DNA of 10,220 nucleotides. Source: Avimuribaculum sp964395975. Its GTDB lineage: Bacteria > Bacteroidota > Bacteroidia > Bacteroidales > Muribaculaceae. The notes under the pieces were generated by a model. The model ran no database searches, was not told the DNA's origin, and worked only from the letters and a program-made list of their open reading frames with translations. Where the stretch lies: positions 1-10,220 of the forward strand of contig CAYNBZ010000070.1 of assembly GCA_964395975.1 (NCBI GenBank), in the 5' to 3' direction. A program made the position numbers and the translations under genes. How positions within the stretch are numbered: position 1 is the first letter of the stretch; each line of letters opens with the position of its first letter. Below are positions 1-7,300 of the stretch, piece after piece.

Positions 1-539
1 ACAACACGATAGACGGGCAGAGCCGAAAAAAAGCATATACCCTATACGAGAGCGGTCTTTTAGGCAGCCTTGAGCCTGGAACAGTCAAGACTCTGCAACA
101 AATCCATGCTTACATATTTGGCGGGTTGTATGATTTCGCCGGACAGATACGTACAAAGAATATATCCAAAGGCGGATTTACATTCGCGAACTGTATGCAC
201 TTCCCTGAGACATTGCTAATCATAGAACGCATGCCGGAAACAACTTTCGATGAGATTTTGGACAAATATGTAGAGATGAACGTTGCCCATCCGTTTATGG
301 AGGGGAACGGTCGCGCCACCCGTATTTGGCTCGACTTGATGCTAAAACGCTCGCTGAAGCACTGCGTTGACTGGAGCCGGATAGACAAAAACGAGTATCT
401 TACGGCCATGCGGGAAAGCGTTGTAGACAGCACCCACATCAAAGCTCTTGTAAAGTCTGCCCTGACCACTAAGATTGATGACCGTGAAATGTTTATGAAA
501 GGCATTGACTACTCATATTATTACGAACAAAATGATTGA
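1..539 (+). CDS. fic: Class III Fic protein adenylyltransferase, 5' end cut by window
   Basis: The frame is open from the left edge (first full codon at 3), giving 178 residues, and ends in TGA at 537-539. The core motif HPFMEGNGRATR lies at 288-323 (residues 96-107 of the visible part) and matches the Fic consensus HPFxxGNGRxxR; His96 would be the catalytic base. The preceding flap reads NISKGGFTFAN (about 159-191). The C-terminal SYYYEQ (513-530) matches the inhibitory helix motif (S/T)xxxE(G/N) of class III Fic proteins, except that the last residue is Gln. The spacing from catalytic His to inhibitory Glu is 79 residues, the same as I recall for Neisseria meningitidis Fic (H107/E186), so only about 11 N-terminal residues should be missing. 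The family transfers AMP from ATP to target hydroxyls; characterised FicT members modify GyrB and ParE. The target here is inferred. The TTG at 126 is not a credible start because homology continues upstream. Confidence 0.93.
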   Translation, partial: NTIDGQSRKKAYTLYESGLLGSLEPGTVKTLQQIHAYIFGGLYDFAGQIRTKNISKGGFTFANCMHFPETLLIIERMPETTFDEILDKYVEMNVAHPFMEGNGRATRIWLDLMLKRSLKHCVDWSRIDKNEYLTAMRESVVDSTHIKALVKSALTTKIDDREMFMKGIDYSYYYEQND

Positions 540-664
540 AGCTTATTTATGGTGTTGGAAGATTGGGCAGACTAACCTCAGATGCAACATTCAATCAAGC
601 GGCCGTTGGCCTTAATCCTAAACAAGAGATAGGTAGTAACTACATCTTCCTCCTCCTGAAATAA
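540..664 (+). pseudogene. Possible remnant of a type I restriction specificity subunit (HsdS)
   Basis: Starting right after the fic stop codon, frame 2 reads about 40 residues to a TAA at 662-664. The segment includes YGVGRLG (548-568) and ATFNQAAVGLNP (584-619), then a NYIFLLLK ending. This resembles the end of an HsdS target-recognition domain, where a G-x-x-G-R-x-G turn is followed by a F/CNQAxxGL.P stretch and a hydrophobic F/YLyyLL helix. There is no credible start codon and the piece is far shorter than an HsdS gene (about 400 codons), so it would be a relic. After the TAA the same frame continues to a TAA at about 788, with a TQPEIYL-like stretch that may be further decayed HsdS. Class III fic genes are often found beside hsdM/hsdS, which fits. 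The assignment rests on remembered family patterns and is uncertain; it could be chance. Confidence 0.4.
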
Positions 665-693
665 TCGTGTGGAAATACTCAACCGGAAATTTA

Positions 694-727
694 TTTGGAA
701 AAAAACGACTGTCATACAATAAATTTC
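694..727 (+). promoter_or_regulatory. Candidate Bacteroidota promoter for glycerate kinase
   Basis: TTTG at 694-697 is followed after 22 bases by TAAATTTC at 720-727. The Bacteroides primary sigma factor consensus is TTTG, 19-21 bases, TAnnTTTG. The match has one mismatch in the -7 element (C for the last G) and a slightly long spacer. It lies about 80 bases before the glycerate kinase start, a reasonable leader length. No other pair in 540-807 fits better. It overlaps the presumed HsdS-derived spacer. Confidence 0.35.
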
Positions 728-807
728 CCTAACTTTAACTTCATCAATATATTCCATATCAAACAATCTCACGACGTTAATTGTGAGTAACCATTTTATC
801 TTTTGTT

Positions 808-2004
808 ATGAAAATAGTTGTTGCCCTCGATTCTTTTAAAGGCTCTGCATCAGCGGTAGATATAGGCAACGTCGTTTGCAAAGCACTGAACGACACACTA
901 AAAACATGTGAAACCGTATCGCATCCCATAGCTGATGGCGGAGAGGGCATGATCGAAGCTATCGTATCAGCAATAAAACACAAAGGTACCAATCGCACAT
1001 ATTCGCAAATAAGTTGCAATACGGTAGATCCGCTAATGCGCCCGATTAAAGCAAACTATATTGTAATCAACGATAACCAAACAGCCGTAATAGAGCTTGC
1101 CTCCGCATCAGGACTACCCCTCGTTGAAACAACCATGCGCAATCCGCTAAAAACTTCTACTTATGGAACCGGTATAATGATAAAAAATGCCATAGAACAC
1201 GGTTGCAGGCAATTTATAATCGGGCTCGGAGGCAGTGCCACCAATGATGGTGGAATGGGACTGTTGACTGCACTTGGATATAAATTCACAGACGACTTGG
1301 GACAGACCTTAGAACCAATAGGGATAAACTTGCCAAAAGTTGTCGCCATCGACGACAGTGAAGCCGATAACCGACTTTCGGAATGCCGCTTCACGGCAGC
1401 ATGTGATGTGAATAATCCGCTCATCGGTCCGAATGGTGCTGCACCGATTTTTGCACCTCAAAAGGGAGCAGATGACCGAATGGTTAAATATCTTGATAAC
1501 GGACTTGCAATATATGCTCAAGCCATAGAACGACATTGTGGCATGGATATATCCGGCATACCGGGTGCCGGTGCTGCCGGAGGTGTAGGTGGAGGTATCA
1601 CTTCATTACTAAAAGCCGAACTGAAATCAGGGAGTGAGATTATCCTCGACATAACAAATTTCGACTCTCAAATAGCCGATGCAGATTTCATAATCACAGG
1701 GGAAGGGCAAATAGATGCCCAAAGTACAATGGGTAAAGCCATAAATGCCATACTGGACCATGCCGACAAAGCACATGTGCCCGTTATTGGCATGGCAGGA
1801 TCGATAGACGTGGATAATATCGACGACAGCAGGTTTGCCGCACTTTTCTCAATACTGCAATCCCCCATGCAACTTGAGAAAGCTATGGATAAATCCACCA
1901 CTCTGCGCAACGCATATTTTACAGCAAGGCAGATTGCGAAACTGATAAATGCCACCACCGGAAAATGCATTGAAAACAGGAATTGTCGCAGCGGAACAAG
2001 CTGA
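808..2004 (+). CDS. Glycerate kinase (GarK/GlxK family)
   Basis: This 398-residue protein belongs to the glycerate kinase family 1 (PF02595), which phosphorylates D-glycerate with ATP, giving 2-phosphoglycerate in the E. coli members GarK and GlxK, and feeds lower glycolysis. Visible family motifs in order are ALDSFKGSASA at residues 6-16, PIADGGEGM at 40-48 (substrate/phosphate loop), LGGSATNDGGMGLL at 140-153, the glycine-rich PGAGAAGGVGGG at 252-263, and ITGEGQIDAQS at 296-306. The length slightly exceeds the usual 375-385; the extra is a polar tail after residue about 382. The ATG at 808 is chosen because the protein begins at the conserved MKIVVALDSFK. Its leader is A/T-rich with no Shine-Dalgarno, as usual in this phylum. 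It stands alone on its strand between the fic/HsdS remnant and the convergent pbpC, so no pathway partner is visible. Product regiochemistry (2- versus 3-phospho) is inferred from family. Confidence 0.95.
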   Translation: MKIVVALDSFKGSASAVDIGNVVCKALNDTLKTCETVSHPIADGGEGMIEAIVSAIKHKGTNRTYSQISCNTVDPLMRPIKANYIVINDNQTAVIELASASGLPLVETTMRNPLKTSTYGTGIMIKNAIEHGCRQFIIGLGGSATNDGGMGLLTALGYKFTDDLGQTLEPIGINLPKVVAIDDSEADNRLSECRFTAACDVNNPLIGPNGAAPIFAPQKGADDRMVKYLDNGLAIYAQAIERHCGMDISGIPGAGAAGGVGGGITSLLKAELKSGSEIILDITNFDSQIADADFIITGEGQIDAQSTMGKAINAILDHADKAHVPVIGMAGSIDVDNIDDSRFAALFSILQSPMQLEKAMDKSTTLRNAYFTARQIAKLINATTGKCIENRNCRSGTS

Positions 2005-2061
2005 ACCGAATGAGATGAGTGATGCGGGAATCAGTAAAAATCAAACTTGTTGGACTATACG

Positions 2062-4305
2062 CTATTTTACAATTATTGATATCGTCTGTTGTGAGCCTAA
2101 ATCATCTACAACAGTGATGGTGTGATACCCTAATGATGGTTTTATCTGTATTTTGTGTACATCAGACGTAGTTCCGATAAACAAACCATCAAGATGCCAG
2201 AACAGTTCGGCTGATGAAGTATGGACAGCCTGACAAACAATCGAACCTCGTGTGCCGTCAATCTGTTTTGGTATTGAAATGATACTACCGTCGGCGGGAT
2301 ATACAAAGTGGAAAGATTGCTCCACAGTATTATTCAAAGAGGTCTGCTTGGGCAGGGAAACATACTCTTGGTGTTGCTGTCGATAATAGTGCTCCATAAG
2401 CGGGGGAAGCACAAAATAGCATTCTGTGCGAGTCTGCTCACTTCTGTCATTGACAAGGCGCATCCCGTCGAGAGAAACCGAAACCTCCCTGCAATACCGG
2501 CATTGCGCACTTTTGGTGTTGTTTCGCGGCAATAGCGTCTCCTTCGTATCAATACAATATCGGCCGGCCAAATTACCGGAATGTGAGCAGACACGAAGCA
2601 TTACTCCGTCCGATGAATCGGGTTCAGCAAACCACTCCGAATAGGGCAAGATGTTGAATATGTCAAAAAGTATCGGTCCGGCTGTCCGGGCTCCGCTAAG
2701 TTCCGGCACTCCGCTCCCGTCGGCATTCCCGACCCATACACCCACAACATATTCAGGCGTTACGCCCACAGCCCAAGCATCGCGGGCTCCGTAACTTGTG
2801 CCTGTCTTCCATGCTACATTCTGCACTGATGATGCTCTCCGCCAATCCATTTGATCAGGACGATTTACCTCACGCATTGCATTGAACGTGTAATAAAGTG
2901 CTATTTTATCATGCAATGGAAAGTCGGGATACGCAGAACTGTCAGCATAACATGCCGCCATACGGGAATAACAAGACACCACATCGAGCAAACACACTTC
3001 AGCCCCTCCCAATACCAACGATAATCCATATTCATCAGCCGGACGACCAAGAGTGGCAAATCCTGAATGCTGCAAAGTCCGGGCAAAACGAGCAACGCCA
3101 TACTCTTTCAAAAGATAAACATTGGGTATGTTGAGCGACAAAGCAAGTGCCTGATCAGCAGCAATCGCACCGGCATAGGAACCGTCGAAATTCTTTGGTG
3201 CAAAACCACCAAAGTCGGTTGGCACATCAGGTAACAACGTATTAGGCAGAATCGTCCCTTCCTGTAATGCAGCGGCATACAAGAGGGGTTTCAGAATGCT
3301 ACCTGATGAGCGAGAAGCACGAGCGATATCGACCCATTTCCCGTCTCGTTCAAACGACATATCGCTGTTACCACAATAGGCTATAACATCTCCACTCTCA
3401 ACTTCTGAGATAACCACAGCGATATCTCGGATGTTTTGCCCCTTTAATTCTTCACTCCACCTTGTTGCAAGCTCCTCAACTCGCCGTTGTAACGACAGGT
3501 CGATATGCGTCACAGTACGCACTCCGTGTGCCGTTTTATTGTAATACTCCACAAGATGTGGTGCAAATTGCGGCATTGGATAGGGTTTACCAATCAAAGG
3601 CTCCTCTATGGCCAATGCATAATCATCACTCGACATTTCTCCTTTTTCGTAGAGCCGGGCAAGCAGACGATTACGCTTTGTAAGCAGCGCATCACGGTTT
3701 TTGTCAAGATGTATCAGTGACGGCGCATTTTGAAGCACTGCCAATGTGGCAGCCTCTGCCCACGAGAGTTCTGCACCGTCATTTCGCAGATATCTCCACA
3801 TAGCAGCATCAATGCCCACCACATTACCTCCGAATGGAGCGTGCGAGGCGTAGATACACAAAATTTCCTCCTTGCTGTATCGCCACTCCAACCGTGTTGC
3901 CATAAACATCTCTACAATCTTTTGCCACATGGTGCGAGGTTTCCGACGTGAAAGACGGATAACTTGCATCGAAATAGTGCTTCCGCCACTAACCACACGC
4001 CCATTGCGCATGTTTTGTACGGTTGCCCTTGCTATAGCATGAAGGCTTACGCCGCAGTGCGAATAGAAACGGTGATCCTCAAATTCAATAAGTGCCTTGG
4101 CAAATTTCTCGGGAAGCGAATCGCATGGAGGGAATCGCCATTGCCCGTCATCTGCTACCCTTGCACCCAACAATTCTCCGTTTTTATCGGTTACAACAGT
4201 TGAATATGGTACACCTTCAAACAGATTGCGTGGAAGACAAAAGCACCATAGTAGCAGGATAGTTCCCGCTACTATAAATGCTCCATATTTCAAATATCTC
4301 CTCAT
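2062..4305 (-). CDS. pbpC: Penicillin-binding protein 1C (bifunctional glycosyltransferase/transpeptidase)
   Basis: This 747-residue class A PBP polymerises glycan strands and cross-links peptidoglycan on the outer face of the inner membrane. Residues 6-24 form a single membrane anchor. The GT51 domain (about 40-235) shows EDHRFYSH at 76-83 (catalytic Glu76), GGSTISMQ at 107-114, the second conserved Glu132 in KIVEMF, and KEEILCIY at 145-152. The transpeptidase domain carries all three motifs: SILK at 336-339 (nucleophile Ser336), SLN at 390-392 and KTG at 500-502. Residues about 662-747 form the BiPBP_C immunoglobulin-like tail that marks PBP1C rather than PBP1A/B. Between them lie four cysteines (573, 584, 602, 605) spaced CX10C and CX2C. 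The ATG at 4305 overlaps the stop of the upstream alpha-2-macroglobulin gene, the partner arrangement known from E. coli yfhM-pbpC. E. coli PBP1C has little cross-linking activity, so transpeptidation here is predicted by motif only. The start is supported by the anchor and the overlap. Confidence 0.96.
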   Translation of the reverse strand: MRRYLKYGAFIVAGTILLLWCFCLPRNLFEGVPYSTVVTDKNGELLGARVADDGQWRFPPCDSLPEKFAKALIEFEDHRFYSHCGVSLHAIARATVQNMRNGRVVSGGSTISMQVIRLSRRKPRTMWQKIVEMFMATRLEWRYSKEEILCIYASHAPFGGNVVGIDAAMWRYLRNDGAELSWAEAATLAVLQNAPSLIHLDKNRDALLTKRNRLLARLYEKGEMSSDDYALAIEEPLIGKPYPMPQFAPHLVEYYNKTAHGVRTVTHIDLSLQRRVEELATRWSEELKGQNIRDIAVVISEVESGDVIAYCGNSDMSFERDGKWVDIARASRSSGSILKPLLYAAALQEGTILPNTLLPDVPTDFGGFAPKNFDGSYAGAIAADQALALSLNIPNVYLLKEYGVARFARTLQHSGFATLGRPADEYGLSLVLGGAEVCLLDVVSCYSRMAACYADSSAYPDFPLHDKIALYYTFNAMREVNRPDQMDWRRASSVQNVAWKTGTSYGARDAWAVGVTPEYVVGVWVGNADGSGVPELSGARTAGPILFDIFNILPYSEWFAEPDSSDGVMLRVCSHSGNLAGRYCIDTKETLLPRNNTKSAQCRYCREVSVSLDGMRLVNDRSEQTRTECYFVLPPLMEHYYRQQHQEYVSLPKQTSLNNTVEQSFHFVYPADGSIISIPKQIDGTRGSIVCQAVHTSSAELFWHLDGLFIGTTSDVHKIQIKPSLGYHTITVVDDLGSQQTISIIVK
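4302..4305 (-). promoter_or_regulatory. ATGA stop/start overlap coupling A2M and pbpC
   Basis: On the minus strand the TGA of the alpha-2-macroglobulin gene (4304-4302) shares bases with the ATG of pbpC (4305-4303). No purine-rich ribosome site is visible just upstream, so re-initiation by ribosomes finishing the first gene is the simplest reading. It indicates a shared transcript and linked protein output; the coupling itself is inferred. Confidence 0.8.
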
Positions 4306-7300
4306 CTTATGACAACGGTTTTACCATTAGATGTGTTTGCGCGACATGCAGGATTATACATATCCTCACAAAGCGTGGGAGGCAACACAAACTGACCGGC
4401 ATAGGCGGCACGCAAGCGTACAGTAAACTGTTTGCTATTCCCTTGTTCAATGTCGAAATACCAACTTATGCGATTGTCGCGAATATCGGTATAAGTTGAC
4501 TTTGAACCATCATTACCGGCCAACCGTTCGTTCCATATCTCCCACCCCGATGGAATGGCGTAGGTTAATGCCATTGAGGGTGAATTGCCCGACACATTCT
4601 TTACACTAATCATTGCAAGGAACTCTTGACCTTGTTGCAGTTTATCAACAGCTATCGGGTTGCCCGCCAGGTCGGTATATTGAACATTAATATTTAAACC
4701 TTTAGAATCGGTCTTAACCACTTCGTTTGCCGATGGTTTACGTGATAGCATCAACGAAAGTGAAACATCCTCATTCCCTTGATTCTCGACCTCAATAAAG
4801 CCCTGTGAAGCAGAAAGCTCGAATTGCTTAACGCCTCGAAGATTACCGATTACCCGTTGAGAACCGTTTCCTTCCGTAATTGCGATTTGAGAGGTACCGC
4901 TCCCAACAATGTCTCCCATCCGGCTCATCGCAACACTTACAAAGGCAACCTCCTGTGTAGAAGAGTTGGTTGCAGAAAACTCATTTGCAATTTCACGTGC
5001 CAACTTAAAGGCAGTTGTCTTATCTCCTGCAATGAGCCAAGCTTCCAATGCCATTGCTTTATCTCGCAACGGCGACCAGAACGAAGCATACGAACCGTCA
5101 ATAGCCGTTGTTGATTTGCTCTTTTCAAACAGTTTTTCAGCAACGTCGTTTCTCCCTGTCAGCGAATATGTAGCAGCAAGGCGCAGAAGAGCCTGCTGTG
5201 ATATGGACTTCGATTCACGCAATTTATTCATTGCTGCTGTCGGTTGCTCTCCGGCAAGAACGAGGGTATAGAGTCGATATGCCTGCATTAAATCAGCAGC
5301 ATTGGTAGTTGAATGACGGTAACGACGTGCAGCCGAGTTCTGATAATCAATCCATTTGTTGTAACATTGAGTCGAAACAACAAAACCTTGATGCCGAGCC
5401 TCCGTCAGCACTTCGCCAACCAAAGATGTTACCCAGTCGTGTGCCTCGTTATTACCCGGCCAATATACAAATCCTCCATTTGAGATCTGTCGTGATTCGA
5501 TGGTTTTCAACAATGATGGCAAAGCCTTCTCGACACGCTTCTGCTCCTCAGCACCAAGAAATTTTCTGGCGTAAAGCATATACATTGCACGAGAGGATAA
5601 TTGCTCGGTACAATAGTGCGGATAATTCTCCACAAATGAGAATGCTCCTTCGAAATCTATCGTTGGCATTGTTGCTACCGTCAGTTTGGCTGTACCATTA
5701 CTGAAATCTGCACAATCAAAGCGGCACTTCTTGTTGCTTTCGAGTGATAAAGATTTCGATTCCACAATATCCGGCAATGGATTACAAACATCAATATAAA
5801 TAGTTTCAGTTGCCTTCTGACCACCACCTGTTGCCGTAATTACCACTTTTGCCTGACCGCTATTTATGTCATCACACAACAAATTGAAGTTGACAAGTTT
5901 TTCAGAAGGTTGTGTAAAAGAAATCTGTTTTGTGCTTTCGCCAACAATTGACAAGGGGCCTTCTACATTTACAGTGACCTTGACATCTTTCACGCCATCC
6001 TCCATTGCAAAGAGATTAACGGGCATATCAATTTTGTCACCACACGCCAACTGACGCGGCATAGTGGTAAGCAACATCAGCGGGGAACGCACGGTAACCG
6101 TCTTGTCGGCACTGCCATACGCACCATCCTTGGCAGCTACAACCATCACTCGTACAGAACCGACATACATTGGAAGTGTGATTTTATGCGTATTCGTTCC
6201 TTTGTTCAGAGTGAAAGGTCCAAGGTACTTTACTACAGGGTTAAATCGTTTCTCCTTACCGGCAGCACGGCGTAATGCCTCATCCCCCCCAATGCTCAGA
6301 ATTGAAGAGAATTTACCCGCATAAGCACCTATCACATCCTCGTACATATCCCAAGTCTTTATGCCCAATGCTTCGCGTTGGTTCATAGCCAACCAAGGTT
6401 GCGGTGTCTTAAATGCTGTAATATCGAGCAAACCTTCATCTACAATAGCCAACGTGTAACTCATCGGTTTGCCATCCTGTTCTCGCACCTTGATTGTAAA
6501 TTCCTGTTGTGGAAGAATCTCATCAAGAACGTCAATCACAGGATGCAAAATTGTACGACGGTCTATAACTTCTGCCCCCTCTATACCATACATACGGATA
6601 GGAAGGTCATTTACCGTCTGTGCATGCGGTTGCAACAACGATGCATTCACATAGAAGTTCGGTGCCATCTCCTTGGTCACCAAAATGCGATGAGCAGTTT
6701 CTTTCTCCGAGGATGTACGAACCCATTGGCGTGAAATCACTTTAGAGCCATTCTCTATTGAGAGCAATGCACAACCTCCTGCCGACTTGGGCAAATATAC
6801 AGTTGCATATTCGCCAACTTCATAATTCTGCTTGTCGAGCGAGAACGAGAGCATAGTTGCCGCAGTAGGAGCACTCTTGCCTGAGTGCCCTCTCCAATCG
6901 GGCCAATCAATATAAACCACACCTCCCGATGCATGCTTGCTTACAGGATCCTCCACATAAACCAAATACTTGCCCCACGATGGATAATCTACACGGAACG
7001 AGAATTCGCCTTTGCCCTGTTTGGTCGATACTTTACCCGATGCAACAACCTCTGCGGTTGTACTTTGGACGTATTTATTCAAATCATCGGCAGAGCCTTC
7101 CCACCACCAGCCCCAATTCAATTGATATATCTTATATGTAAGATTACGCTCAATGGGTTTTCCCGAAGCGTCGAGTGTTACAACCGGAAAATGCAAGTCG
7201 CAATCTGTTTCAAACTCCTTATTTTGAAGATTTACACCAACATAACTAACATAGGGAGAATAGCGTACCGAACGAGAAGTAAGGCTCTCATCACCTCCGG

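Noticed and set aside
126..128. TTG at 126 as the fic start
   Set aside because: The frame is open to the left edge and the 41 upstream codons match the N-terminal part of class III Fic proteins (YESGLL, LQQIHAYIFGGLYDFAG).
110..505. Minus-strand 131-residue frame antisense to fic
   Set aside because: It is the shadow of the fic coding sequence and has no family features.
578..772. Minus-strand 64-residue frame in the gap before glycerate kinase
   Set aside because: No recognisable domain, no promoter or leader, and it lies antisense to the HsdS-like relic and the candidate promoter.
2005..2061. Terminator between the convergent glycerate kinase and pbpC genes
   Set aside because: I searched this 57-base gap for a stem with a T-run on either strand and found none; termination may lie within the opposing genes or be factor-dependent.
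5309..5704. Plus-strand 131-residue frame opposite the thioester domain
   Set aside because: It is antisense to a strongly conserved domain and shows no recognisable feature.
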